From assembly GCF_017353415.1 (NCBI RefSeq), contig NZ_JAFMPX010000003.1:114766-178765 (forward strand): a stretch of 64,000 nt of DNA, read 5' to 3'. The DNA is from Arthrobacter sp. E3 (lineage in GTDB: Bacteria > Actinomycetota > Actinomycetes > Actinomycetales > Micrococcaceae). A model generated the notes under the pieces. That model searched no databases. It was given only the letters and a program-made list of their open reading frames with translations, and had not been told where the DNA came from. Positions within the stretch are counted from its first letter, which is position 1. Every line of letters begins with the position of its first letter. The translations under genes and the position numbers were made by a program. Of this stretch, positions 49,349 through 58,390 are shown piece by piece.

Positions 49349-49613
49349 AGATCAAGAGAACCGCGGACGCTATGTGGAGGGTTCCTACGGGAAGGCAGGC
49401 ACCGAGGATGAGCACAAAGCCGAGGATCCGGAGGGTCGCTACGTAGAAGGCGACTACGGGCGGGCAGGCACGGAAGAAGCTGCCGTGGAAGCAGGCAGTG
49501 GAACGTTCGTCGAAGCTGACTACGGCACGGCCGGTGACGTACCGGGCCATGCCGCAGAAGATTCCAAAGGCAACTACGTGCAGAGTGATCCGGGGGAAGA
49601 AAAAGACGCGTGA
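49341..49613 (+). CDS. Small acidic repeat protein (unknown function)
   Basis: A 90-residue protein built of four degenerate repeats of about 21-23 residues centred on RYVEGSYGKAG, RYVEGDYGRAG, TFVEADYGTAG and NYVQSDPG. It is strongly acidic, with no membrane segment or signal. ATG at 49341 has GGGGA six bases upstream. The repeat character resembles bacterial proteins of unknown role in related genera, but I do not recognise a family. It ends three bases before the convergent crgA stop. Confidence 0.75.
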   Translation: MSEDQENRGRYVEGSYGKAGTEDEHKAEDPEGRYVEGDYGRAGTEEAAVEAGSGTFVEADYGTAGDVPGHAAEDSKGNYVQSDPGEEKDA

Positions 49614-49615
49614 GG

Positions 49616-49870
49616 CTAGCTGCGCCAGCGGGTTGTCATCATGAACCCGGCCAGTGCGATGCCGAAACCAATGCCAATGTTCCAGTTATGGATGTTGGGG
49701 ATCGGGAACCGGCCATCTGAGATGTAATAGGTGATGATCCAAACCAGACCCAGCAGCATCAAGGTGACCATGACGGGCAAGAACCAGACTGCATTGGGCT
49801 GCTGTGTTTTGCTTGTTGGTGTCTGCGCTGGCCCTTTGTTTGGACGACGACGCGATTTTGACTCGGGCAC
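49616..49870 (-). CDS. crgA: Cell division protein CrgA
   Basis: Small membrane protein that helps recruit septal peptidoglycan factors (FtsI/FtsQ, Wag31-linked) in actinobacteria. From GTG at 49870 the product has 84 residues, beginning VPESKSRRR, with two membrane segments: PVMVTLMLLGLVWIITYYI and WNIGIGFGIALAGFMM, and a TTRWRS C-terminus typical of CrgA. AAGGAG lies just upstream of that GTG; an earlier in-frame start (49963) adds a non-conserved extension. Confidence 0.95.
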   Translation of the reverse strand: MPESKSRRRPNKGPAQTPTSKTQQPNAVWFLPVMVTLMLLGLVWIITYYISDGRFPIPNIHNWNIGIGFGIALAGFMMTTRWRS

Positions 49871-50025
49871 AGGAGCTCCTTGATGTTGTGGCCATGGAAA
49901 CGGCCAGCTCGATGGGTGGGACGGCAGTTCATTGGCTGTGGTGTTGCTGAGGAATTGTTCCAAGGTGGGGAACTGCCGGTATTGTTGACGTAATTCTAGC
50001 TGTATTTAGTGCAGCCGCAGATTGC

Positions 50026-50910
50026 ATGACACAACCGCCCAACGGCAGTCAGGAGACCCACGTGGTTCAATCACCCGGCCATGTGGAAACAGCTGTGCGT
50101 GTTGACGAGTTACTCTCCGAAAATGAGAAGGTGCGCCAACATCGCAAGCGGGAGGCACGCCGTCAACGCGAGCAACGTCCCAAACAGGGGGTTTTCCGCA
50201 CGTTGGTTCAAGTGGTCGGTGAACTTCTCATTACCTGCGGCGTAATATTGTTGCTGTTTGTGGTGTGGGAACTCTGGTGGACAAATATTGAAGCAAATTC
50301 AGCGCAGCAAGCGGCTGTCTCTCAATTTGCCCAAGACTTTCAAGGGCCGCTGACTCCGCCACCTGTGGATGCTCCCAGCGATTTCGGTCCGCCCCTGGTA
50401 ATGGCTGCGCCGTTGGTCCCCGGCAGCGTTTTCGGCGTCGCCTACATCCCCCGGTTTGGCGAAACTTACAGCCGGCCGCTCGTGGAAGGTGTTGGGCCAG
50501 CACAGTTGGACACGCTAGGACTGGGCCGGTATGACAGTTCAACGATGCCAGGTGGTGTTGGAAACTTTGCCATCGCCGGCCACAGACAAACCCACGGCGC
50601 AGTTTTGGACGCCATCCACACCTTGGTTCCGGGGGACAAGATCTACATCCAAACCAAGGACGGCTACTACACCTACGTATTCCGCAACAACCAAATTGTG
50701 TTGCCCAACCGCGCAGATGTGCTCTTGCCGGTTCCCACGCAGCCCGATGCCACCCCCACGGAGCGCTTCCTGACGATGACCAGCTGCAACCCGCGCTTTG
50801 GCGCTGAAGAACGCATTATTGCCTACTCCGTGCTCGAGTCGTGGCAGCCGGCCAGTGCCGGCCCACCTGCCGCTATCGCTGCCCAAGTTGCAGCAAACCA
50901 GAAAGGCTGA
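50026..50910 (+). CDS. Class E sortase
   Basis: Transpeptidase that attaches surface proteins to the cell wall or assembles pili. The 294 residues have a basic head, one membrane segment (residues ~65-85, LLITCGVILLLFVVWELWW), then the sortase barrel with catalytic histidine in NFAIAGHRQTHG, catalytic cysteine in TMTSCNPRFG and the essential arginine in that segment. The motif fits the TMTxC pattern of class E. The actinobacterial order places it between crgA and the pabA/trpG gene. No sorting signal is visible in the window. Confidence 0.93.
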   Translation: MTQPPNGSQETHVVQSPGHVETAVRVDELLSENEKVRQHRKREARRQREQRPKQGVFRTLVQVVGELLITCGVILLLFVVWELWWTNIEANSAQQAAVSQFAQDFQGPLTPPPVDAPSDFGPPLVMAAPLVPGSVFGVAYIPRFGETYSRPLVEGVGPAQLDTLGLGRYDSSTMPGGVGNFAIAGHRQTHGAVLDAIHTLVPGDKIYIQTKDGYYTYVFRNNQIVLPNRADVLLPVPTQPDATPTERFLTMTSCNPRFGAEERIIAYSVLESWQPASAGPPAAIAAQVAANQKG

Positions 50911-50912
50911 GC

Positions 50913-51077
50913 ATGTACGGCTGGATCTTTAGAAATCTCCCGGGGCCCTTGTGGTTCCGCATCATCATGGCCGTCCTTTTTCTGGTGGCAGCCGTGCTGG
51001 TGTTGATGCAGTTCGTGTTCCCTTGGCTCTCCCAATTCAATCCCTTGAACGATTCGACGATCGGCGGTGGAGTCTGA
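50913..51077 (+). CDS. Small membrane protein of unknown function
   Basis: A 54-residue protein with one strong membrane segment (FRIIMAVLFLVAAVLVLMQFVF) and an acidic/polar tail (NPLNDSTIGGGV). ATG at 50913 follows the sortase stop by two bases and the tail is one base from the pabA start, so it is co-transcribed. I do not recognise it further. Confidence 0.75.
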   Translation: MYGWIFRNLPGPLWFRIIMAVLFLVAAVLVLMQFVFPWLSQFNPLNDSTIGGGV

Positions 51078-51078
51078 C

Positions 51079-51717
51079 ATGTCCGTGCGGATTCTTGTTA
51101 TCGACAACTACGACAGCTTTGTTTACACACTTGTGGGCTACCTGCAGCAACTTGGCGCCGAAACCACGGTTGTGCGCAACGATGACGTCACGCTGGCCGA
51201 GGCCATTGAACTTGCTGCCGCGCGCGACGGCGTCCTCATCTCCCCCGGCCCCGGCACCCCCGCCGAGGCTGGCGTGTGCATCGAGTTGATCAAGTGGTGC
51301 GGGGAGCACGCGAAGCCCATGCTGGGTGTCTGTCTGGGCCATCAGGCACTGGCTGAAGCCTATGGCGGCGTCGTCACGCATGCGGAGCAGCTGATGCACG
51401 GCAAGACCAGCGAAGTCCTGCACCACGGCACCAGCGTGTTTGCGGGACTGCCCAGTCCGGTCACGGCCACCCGCTACCACTCACTGGCGGCCGTCCCTTC
51501 AACCATTCCTGATGTCCTTGAAGTGACGGCTGAAACGGCCGACGGCGTGATCATGGGTTTGGCGCACAAGACTGCGCCGCTGTGTGGGGTACAGTTCCAC
51601 CCGGAATCTGTGCTCACCGAGGGCGGTTACATCATGCTCGGGAACTGGCTTGAATCGATGGGCCTGGCCGGTGCGGCCGCCAAAGCCGCAACGTTGAGTC
51701 CCCTTATCAAAAGCTGA
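51079..51717 (+). CDS. pabA: Anthranilate/para-aminobenzoate synthase glutamine amidotransferase
   Basis: Class I glutamine amidotransferase that supplies ammonia to aminodeoxychorismate or anthranilate synthase; the two cannot be told apart from this subunit. The 212-residue product has ILVIDNYDSFVYTLVGYL at the start, nucleophile cysteine in GVCLGHQALAEAYGG, and the catalytic His-Glu in VQFHPESVLTEGG. Start ATG 51079; the ORF extends to GTG 51067, but ATG has GGTGGAG upstream. The mycobacterial homologue is called trpG. Confidence 0.95.
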   Translation: MSVRILVIDNYDSFVYTLVGYLQQLGAETTVVRNDDVTLAEAIELAAARDGVLISPGPGTPAEAGVCIELIKWCGEHAKPMLGVCLGHQALAEAYGGVVTHAEQLMHGKTSEVLHHGTSVFAGLPSPVTATRYHSLAAVPSTIPDVLEVTAETADGVIMGLAHKTAPLCGVQFHPESVLTEGGYIMLGNWLESMGLAGAAAKAATLSPLIKS

Positions 51718-51727
51718 CTCGGGTACT

Positions 51728-51746
51728 TCGGAGGGGAACCCTCCGA
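51728..51746. terminator. Bidirectional terminator hairpin between pabA and pknB
   Basis: Perfect eight-base stem (TCGGAGGG and CCCTCCGA) around a GAA loop, between the pabA stop (51717) and the convergent pknB stop (51747). Confidence 0.85.
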
Positions 51747-53687
51747 CTACGGCGCTGGTGTGGCCTCGGGTGTTGGCTTCGGCGAGGGAGGCGCCGTCTT
51801 GATGGGAGTCGGTGTCGTGCTGGGTTTCGGCGTCGGGGTGGGTGTCGGCTCAGCAGGTGCCGGGGCCTTGGCCAGGGTCACTACTACTGTCGTGTGCTGG
51901 GCAACGTCCTGGCCCGCAGGAACCGACTGGTTTGTCACCATCCCAGGAGTAACGACGGGGTTCTCCACTTCGTCAAATTTCACTTCCAAGTACGGTGAAT
52001 GCTTTTTGAGCTCAGCTGTTACAGCTTCCTTGACTTTTGTGGGGTCGGTGCTCAAGTCAAACAGGGAGGGCATCACGACCTGCCCGGTGGAGATCTTCAA
52101 TGTAATGGTCGAGTTCACGGCGACGGTCTTCCCAGGGGCCGGATCCGTTGTGACAACGAAGGTGGCTGGAATTGAACCGTCGTTGACCATGACATTCGTA
52201 TTGACGGTCAAGTTCAGTTTGCCCAGATCAGCCCGGACTTCTGCTTCGGTTTTTCCGGCCAGGTCCTTGGGAATGGTCACTTCCGAGGGTCCTTTGGAAA
52301 TAAAGACATCGATCGCTGAACCAGGGTTGACCGACACGCCCGAGCCCGGCTGCGTACGGATCACTTCACCCGCTGCCATGGACTTTGAGTATTCCTCGGT
52401 GCCATGTGGTTCCAAGTCCAAGTTGCGCAATTGAGTCATTGCCTCGTCCTGACCAACTCCGGCTAGAGACGGGATGGCTACTTGCTGCACAGCCACTGGA
52501 CGGGTATTGAGCATGTTGTAACCCACCACCGCGCCACCGCCAAGAATGATCGCCAACAACACAAAGAGAGTTACCATCCACGCCCGGCGGCGTCGCTTTA
52601 CTGACGTAGAAAGATCCTCAGCCTCCTCGCTCACACCGTCGTTGGTTGTCAACGCGCCCCCTGCGAGCACTTTCGCCATGGCGCGGGTGGAAGGGCCGCC
52701 GTCGTGCATTAGCTGCACATGACCGGTAGGCTCCGCCGCGCCGGATGAGGCAGGCCGTGCAGGAATGGGGGTGGCGGCCGAGGCGCTGGGGGCCGATTCG
52801 AAAGGCGCCGGCATGACACCGGTGCGGGCCGCACGCAGGGCACGGCGGAAAGAGGACGCGTCCTGGAAACGGTGGTTTCTGTCCTTTTGAAGTGCGCGCA
52901 GCAGGAGCGCATCAAGGGCAGGGGAAAGTTCGGGGTTGTAGAGGCTGGGTGCCAGTGGGACCTCGCGCACATGCTGGTAGGCCACGGAAACGGGAGAATC
53001 ACCGGTGAAGGGAGGGCGGCCAGCCAGCATTTCATACAGCAGGCAGGCGGCTGAGTACAGATCGCTGCGCGCGTCAACACTCTCACCACGGGCCTGCTCC
53101 GGAGAAAGATACTGTGCCGTCCCCATGACCGTCTGAGTCTGCGTCATGGTGGCGGCTGAGTCGGAAATGGTCCTGGCAATGCCAAAGTCCATCACCTTGA
53201 CCTGTCCCAGAACTCCGCGGTCATCCTCGGTGACCATCACATTCGCTGGCTTAATATCGCGGTGGACAATGCCCGAACGGTGGCTGTAGTCGAGAGCTGA
53301 AAGCACTCCCAACGTGTAGTCAATGGCTTGGTCCACACTGAGGTCCTTGCTGCGGATCAAGTCCCGCAGCGTCTTGCCATGGACGTATTCCATGACGATG
53401 TAAGGGATGTGTGCGCTGTCGTGGCCTTGGTTTGAGACGACGTGTTCACCGGTGTCATAGACGGCCACAATGAACGGGTTGTTGAGTCCGGCTACGGCCT
53501 GTGCTTCGCGACGGAACCGGGCCTGCAGCTGTGAATCGCGGGCAACATCGGAACGCAGCATCTTGATGGCCACCGCACGTCCTAGGCGCGTGTCCTGGCC
53601 CTTGAAGACGTCAGCCATGCCACCGCGGCCAAGCAGCTCCCCAATTTCGTACCTGTCGCTAAGGACGCGTGGAACACTCATTGGCAC
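51747..53687 (-). CDS. pknB: Ser/Thr protein kinase PknB with PASTA domains
   Basis: Receptor kinase that senses muropeptides/lipid II and controls peptidoglycan growth and division. About 646 residues: kinase domain residues 1-275 with Gly-rich GELLGRGGMADVFKG, the Lys in VAIKML, the catalytic HRDIKPANVMV and DFGIAR motifs, and an activation loop with several threonines. A membrane segment follows near residues 370-390 (MVTLFVLLAIILGGGAVVGYN), then three PASTA repeats, each about 65 residues. GTG at 53687 is preferred because AAGGA lies seven bases upstream; ATG at 53681 is also in frame. Confidence 0.95.
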   Translation of the reverse strand: MPMSVPRVLSDRYEIGELLGRGGMADVFKGQDTRLGRAVAIKMLRSDVARDSQLQARFRREAQAVAGLNNPFIVAVYDTGEHVVSNQGHDSAHIPYIVMEYVHGKTLRDLIRSKDLSVDQAIDYTLGVLSALDYSHRSGIVHRDIKPANVMVTEDDRGVLGQVKVMDFGIARTISDSAATMTQTQTVMGTAQYLSPEQARGESVDARSDLYSAACLLYEMLAGRPPFTGDSPVSVAYQHVREVPLAPSLYNPELSPALDALLLRALQKDRNHRFQDASSFRRALRAARTGVMPAPFESAPSASAATPIPARPASSGAAEPTGHVQLMHDGGPSTRAMAKVLAGGALTTNDGVSEEAEDLSTSVKRRRRAWMVTLFVLLAIILGGGAVVGYNMLNTRPVAVQQVAIPSLAGVGQDEAMTQLRNLDLEPHGTEEYSKSMAAGEVIRTQPGSGVSVNPGSAIDVFISKGPSEVTIPKDLAGKTEAEVRADLGKLNLTVNTNVMVNDGSIPATFVVTTDPAPGKTVAVNSTITLKISTGQVVMPSLFDLSTDPTKVKEAVTAELKKHSPYLEVKFDEVENPVVTPGMVTNQSVPAGQDVAQHTTVVVTLAKAPAPAEPTPTPTPKPSTTPTPIKTAPPSPKPTPEATPAP

Positions 53688-53752
53688 CAAAGGGTCCTTT
53701 CAGTTTCGGGATGGGACGGGTGGAGGAATTGCTTGGTTCGAAGAGGATGGTG

Positions 53753-55552
53753 TTACGGGATTTGTTTCGCGGCCGGAGGTACAGCTGCCGGTGGTACAGT
53801 CACCGGCGGTGGTGTTGCGGCTGTTGGTTCAGCTGCCGGGCCCGTGGAGACGTAATAAGTGACCACTGAGCCTGTTTCAGCCTTGGTCCCAGCAGTTGGA
53901 TCGGTACGAATGACAGTTCCCTTTGCGACTGTCATCGAGGGTTCCTCGACACGTGCTGGTATGAAGCCTGCTGCCACCAACGCTTGATCATAGGTATTGC
54001 CATCCTGGCCTGCCGAGGACGGTACGGCCGTCTTCTCGGGCCCGGAGGATACTGTGACGTTAATGGTGCTCCCGAGATCCACGGTGCCTGTGGGACTGAC
54101 TTCGGTAACGATGCCCGAAGCTATTGTTGCACTAGGTGCGTCAATGCGGTTCACCGAAAGCCCCAAGCCCTTCAGCTCGGATTCAGCGTTGGCAAATTGC
54201 TGGCCTACCAGGCCGTCGCGATTGACCGTGACGGTGGTAGGGGCTTGCGAGGTGGGCTGTTCCGGAGTAGGCGTGGGTGACATGGACGCCGTCGTGGGAG
54301 GAGGGCTTGCGCTGGCGACTGTTGGGGACTGAGTCTGGGTGGCTGCTGGTGTACCGCCAAAGAACCCGCTGTTCTGCAACAGCAGGGCACCTACGGCAAA
54401 AACCAACAGCACAAGCAGGGCAATAAGTGGCCAAGTCCAGGGGCTGCGGCCCTTAGAGGCAGCCTCATTCCCGGGTGGGTCCTCATCGAGTGCCAATGCT
54501 TGTTCGTCATCTTCTGCATCCCAACCACGCCCTGCACCGAATAGTTCCGCGCGGGTAGGTACTGCTGGTTCGGCCTCGTCGCCTATGGTGGGGAGCGCGG
54601 TGGTTGTAGGTTCGGTAATGCTGCGCACCACTGTTGTGGGCGCTGTAGCGTTGACATCGACGGGTGCGGTGATGGGACCTGTGCTTGCCTCAAAGAGCAG
54701 CATGCCAGGCACTGCTGCATGGGCGGTTTTGATATCACCAGCACGGATGGCTTCGGCGGCCTCGGCCAGCTTCATGGCATTCGCGGGTCGGGTCGCGGGA
54801 TCCTTGGCCAACATGGACATCAACAAAGCACGTACCGGAGTGGGCAACGTGTCAGGTAGCGGAGGCGGCGCATCATTGACTTGGGCCAGGGCAATGGCGA
54901 TCTGTGACTCACCCGAGAACGGGCGGTGTCCGGTGATGCACTCATAACCTATGATGCCCAATGAATATATGTCACTGGATCCTGTAGCTACCTGTCCCGT
55001 GGCTTGTTCCGGGGCCAGATATTGGGCGGTGCCCATGACTTGACCAGTTTGGGTTAATGGAACCTGGTCGGCAAGGCGTGCAATGCCGAAGTCGGTGATC
55101 TTAACCTTGTCTTCAGGGGTGATGAGTAGGTTGCCGGGTTTGACGTCACGGTGCACAAGTCCCTGTGCATGGGCAACTGCAAGGGCGCGTGCTGTTTGGG
55201 CGATCATGGACAACGTCCAGTCGGGAGTGAGAACATGCTCACGCTCAATGAGCGTTGAAAGCGGCTCTCCCGGGACAAGTTCCATGACCAGGTATGCGGA
55301 GCCGTCTTCTTCGCCGTAGTCAAACACGTTGGCGATACCCTCATGGTTGAGTAGCGCCGTGTGCTTGGCTTCTGCCCGGAACCTTGCCCGGAAACCCGGA
55401 TCTCCGGTGTATTCATCCTTGAGAATTTTGATGGCGACTATGCGGCCCAGGATCAGGTCCTGCGCCCTCCAAACTTCACCCATGCCGCCAATGGCAATGC
55501 GTGATGTGAGTTGGAACCTGCCGCCTAAGGTGATACCAGAAGTAGGCCTCAC
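53753..55552 (-). CDS. pknA: Ser/Thr protein kinase PknA-like, with PASTA domains
   Basis: Second kinase of the division block. The 599 residues hold a kinase domain (residues 10-270) with [38 protein letters not shown] and [10 protein letters not shown], then a linker, a membrane segment ([19 protein letters not shown], near residue 380) and two PASTA-like units ([19 protein letters not shown]... and [16 protein letters not shown]). Mycobacterial PknA lacks PASTA domains; in this family their presence is seen in other actinobacteria. The start ATG overlaps the pbpA stop by four bases. Confidence 0.94.
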   Translation of the reverse strand: MRPTSGITLGGRFQLTSRIAIGGMGEVWRAQDLILGRIVAIKILKDEYTGDPGFRARFRAEAKHTALLNHEGIANVFDYGEEDGSAYLVMELVPGEPLSTLIEREHVLTPDWTLSMIAQTARALAVAHAQGLVHRDVKPGNLLITPEDKVKITDFGIARLADQVPLTQTGQVMGTAQYLAPEQATGQVATGSSDIYSLGIIGYECITGHRPFSGESQIAIALAQVNDAPPPLPDTLPTPVRALLMSMLAKDPATRPANAMKLAEAAEAIRAGDIKTAHAAVPGMLLFEASTGPITAPVDVNATAPTTVVRSITEPTTTALPTIGDEAEPAVPTRAELFGAGRGWDAEDDEQALALDEDPPGNEAASKGRSPWTWPLIALLVLLVFAVGALLLQNSGFFGGTPAATQTQSPTVASASPPPTTASMSPTPTPEQPTSQAPTTVTVNRDGLVGQQFANAESELKGLGLSVNRIDAPSATIASGIVTEVSPTGTVDLGSTINVTVSSGPEKTAVPSSAGQDGNTYDQALVAAGFIPARVEEPSMTVAKGTVIRTDPTAGTKAETGSVVTYYVSTGPAAEPTAATPPPVTVPPAAVPPAAKQIP

Positions 55553-57003
55553 TTTTTCAACACCGCCTTGAAGAGTTTGCTTGCATTGGGACTTGTTAGT
55601 TGTGCTCCGGTGGCTACATCAACATTTGGCATAACAATAGTGACTACCACCTCCGGGTCGTTTGCTGGCGCAAATCCGGTAAACCATGAGTTGTTCAATC
55701 CATCTCCCAGCTCAGCGGTTCCAGTTTTGCCAGCCACATCAACGCCTGGAACGGCTGCGGCCGAGGCGATTCCGTTGCTAACCACACTGACCATCCAATC
55801 AGTAATTTGGGCCGCAACTTCCGGCGAAGTGGATTGACGCAGGACGCGGGGAGTGAGGCTGGAGACAGTCTTGAGATCCGGAGTACGAACGGTCTTCACC
55901 AGATTGGGTGCCATTTGCTGGCCCCCGTTGGCAATGGCAGCTGTCATCATGGCAATTTGAAGGGGGGTGCTCAGAACATCTCGCTGGCCGATTGCACTCT
56001 GCGCAAGGGCTGCGGCATCCAATTTACCCTGACTGCCGGGGAAACGACTGGTCTCAACTCCGGAGGGAATCGTCAGCGACGAATCATTGAATCCAAACTT
56101 CTCCGCCGTAGCTGTAATGGCATCCTGCCCCAAGTCCAAGGCGATGCTGGCAAAAGGAGTGTTGCACGAGTTTTCCAAGGCAAAGGCGAAGGAAGCCTTG
56201 TCTTGCGTGTAGCACTGGCCATAGGCGTAGTTAGGCAGGGTGTAGGTCATGCCAGGGAAAGAAAGCTGTGCCGGGTTCGGCAGAATGCTGTCTTTATTGT
56301 ATTTTCCAGACTCCAGCGCTGCGGCCGTATCAATGATTTTGAAGACAGAGCCTGGCGCATAGGACTTCCTGTACGCGGAGGAACCGAACAGATTGATGCC
56401 GGGGACGCCCACAAGATTGGCCATCGCGGCATCGAAGGCGGTCTTGTCGTGGGTAGCCAGCAGATTGGTGTCGTAGGAAGGCTTTGAGACCATGGCAATG
56501 ATGGCGCCAGTCTTAGGGTTCATCGCCACGATGGAGCCGCCAATATTATCCGGGATCAAGTCATAGGCCAGCTTTTGAATCGCCGGATCGATTGTCAGTT
56601 CAACAGAACGGCCCTGGGGCTGTGTTCCGGTGAAGACTTGGGCAATCCGTTCGAACAAAGCGCCGTCGGAAGTGCCGGTAAGTTCATCGCGCATGGCGAA
56701 TTCAAGGCCGTACTGTCCAGAAAACTTGCTGAAAAATCCGGTCAGACCTGCATAAAGCAGTGGCTCGTTGTACTTGCGTTGGAACTTGCAATCAGTGTTC
56801 GTCGCAACAGATTCTGCAATGGCTTGCCCGCCAACAAGGATCGGCCCGCGGTTGCTGCAGAAGTTCATCTGCAATTGCCTGTTGTTGTTGGGATTGGCGT
56901 TAAGCGAATCGACGGCAAAGAACTGCACATACGAAATAGAGCCAAAGAGCAGTGCAAACAAGGTGATGGCCACGATCCAGGAATTGCGGATTGCTTGGTT
57001 CAT
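55549..57003 (-). CDS. pbpA: Penicillin-binding protein PbpA (transpeptidase)
   Basis: Class B peptidoglycan transpeptidase in cell elongation/division. The 484 residues have an N-terminal membrane segment ([20 protein letters not shown]), a dimerisation/pedestal region, and the transpeptidase domain with active serine in APGSVFK, SCN-type motif in [10 protein letters not shown] and KTG in VAGKTGTAE. The order pknB-pknA-pbpA-rodA is the actinobacterial standard. Start overlaps the rodA stop. Confidence 0.96.
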   Translation of the reverse strand: MNQAIRNSWIVAITLFALLFGSISYVQFFAVDSLNANPNNNRQLQMNFCSNRGPILVGGQAIAESVATNTDCKFQRKYNEPLLYAGLTGFFSKFSGQYGLEFAMRDELTGTSDGALFERIAQVFTGTQPQGRSVELTIDPAIQKLAYDLIPDNIGGSIVAMNPKTGAIIAMVSKPSYDTNLLATHDKTAFDAAMANLVGVPGINLFGSSAYRKSYAPGSVFKIIDTAAALESGKYNKDSILPNPAQLSFPGMTYTLPNYAYGQCYTQDKASFAFALENSCNTPFASIALDLGQDAITATAEKFGFNDSSLTIPSGVETSRFPGSQGKLDAAALAQSAIGQRDVLSTPLQIAMMTAAIANGGQQMAPNLVKTVRTPDLKTVSSLTPRVLRQSTSPEVAAQITDWMVSVVSNGIASAAAVPGVDVAGKTGTAELGDGLNNSWFTGFAPANDPEVVVTIVMPNVDVATGAQLTSPNASKLFKAVLKK

Positions 57004-58382
57004 GGTGCGGGCACCTCCTTCTGCGTTGACTCTAGGTTGGGTGGGTTTTCATGGGGTACGGACGTGGGAGAGAGATCAATGGGGTGCCGCGCTGCGTCGG
57101 AAATTTTTAGCAGCAACGCCAAGATTATCCAATTCGCCAAGAGCGACGAACCACCAGCAGCCAGGAAGGGGGTGGTGAGGCCGGTCAACGGGATGAGCCG
57201 GGTGACGCCGCCGATGATCACAAAGCATTGCAGGGCAAAAGCGAACGCGAGTCCTACAGCCAGCAGCTTGCCAAAGGCATCCCGCGTGCCTAGAGCCGCG
57301 CGGAAACCGCGGGCAATGAACAGGGCGTAAAGGCACAGCACGGCAAACAAGCCCACAAGGCCCAATTCCTCCCCTATGCTGGCGATGATCATGTCACTAT
57401 TGGCCAGGGGCACATTGTCCGGTGACCCCTGGCCGAAACCGGTCCCCAACAGTCCGCCGTTTGCAAGGCCAAACAGTCCCTCAACGACCTGGTAGGAGCC
57501 GCCAGCGGCGCCGATGTACTCAGGATCCAAAGCGTGAACCCATACATCGATCCGCCGGGTCACATGGGGGAACAGCTGGTAGGCAGCAACTCCACCGACT
57601 GCCATAAGTGCCAAACCGATAAAGATCCAGCTGATGCGGCTAGTGGCCACGTAGATCATGACCATGAACAAGCCAAAGAAGAGGATGGACGTGCCGAGGT
57701 CCCGCTGGAAAACCAGCACCCCAACGCTGGCCAGCCACGCCACGATCATCGGGGCAAGGTCTTTGGCACGTGGCAACTGGAGTGGGCCAATCTTCTTGCC
57801 AGCCAAAAGGATCAGGTCCCGGTTGGAAGATAGATACCCGGCGAAGAATATAGCGAGCGTAATCTTAGCGATCTCACCTGGTTGGAAAGTGAACGGGCCT
57901 ATGGCAATCCAGACTGTGGCACCGTTGACATTGCCGGCACTGATGCCGGGAACAAGAGGAAGAATCAGCAAAATTACGGATACTAGAAGCGAGATGTAGG
58001 TGTAGCGGCGCAGAATGCGATGGTCACGCAGGAGCCAGATCACTGCGATGGCTGCGATGGCTGCAAGGCTCGTCCACATCCATTGCCGCGTTCCGGCATT
58101 GTCCCCGGAAGCGATGTCGAGGCGATGGATGACAGCGAGTCCCAAACCATTCAGGGCCACCACTACCGGTAACATTACCGGATCGGCATACTTTGCCTTG
58201 AAACGTAAAACTACATGGAAAGCAAGGGACAGCCCGGTCAGAATGGCTATCTGCGTGTAAAAGTCGTTGTCGAAGCTGCGGCCTAGATTCAAGTTGACCA
58301 AGGCGTTTGCCATGCCGGACATGACCAGCGCCAACAATAACAGAAGTAGTTCAGTGTTACGGCGCGGCTTGGCGATGGTCAT
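57000..58382 (-). CDS. rodA: SEDS peptidoglycan polymerase RodA/FtsW
   Basis: Glycan polymerase that works with PbpA. The product has about 10 membrane segments and the conserved loop VIHRLDIASGDNAGTRQWMW near the N-terminal third and the GPLQLPRAKDLAPM... late segment. ATG at 58382 gives 460 residues; a TTG at 58394 overlapping the pstP stop has GAGGTGG upstream and is possible too. The product ends in a Pro/Ser-rich tail. It is cotranscribed with pstP and pbpA. Confidence 0.94.
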   Translation of the reverse strand: MTIAKPRRNTELLLLLLALVMSGMANALVNLNLGRSFDNDFYTQIAILTGLSLAFHVVLRFKAKYADPVMLPVVVALNGLGLAVIHRLDIASGDNAGTRQWMWTSLAAIAAIAVIWLLRDHRILRRYTYISLLVSVILLILPLVPGISAGNVNGATVWIAIGPFTFQPGEIAKITLAIFFAGYLSSNRDLILLAGKKIGPLQLPRAKDLAPMIVAWLASVGVLVFQRDLGTSILFFGLFMVMIYVATSRISWIFIGLALMAVGGVAAYQLFPHVTRRIDVWVHALDPEYIGAAGGSYQVVEGLFGLANGGLLGTGFGQGSPDNVPLANSDMIIASIGEELGLVGLFAVLCLYALFIARGFRAALGTRDAFGKLLAVGLAFAFALQCFVIIGGVTRLIPLTGLTTPFLAAGGSSLLANWIILALLLKISDAARHPIDLSPTSVPHENPPNLESTQKEVPAP

Positions 58383-58390
58383 TAGCTGGC

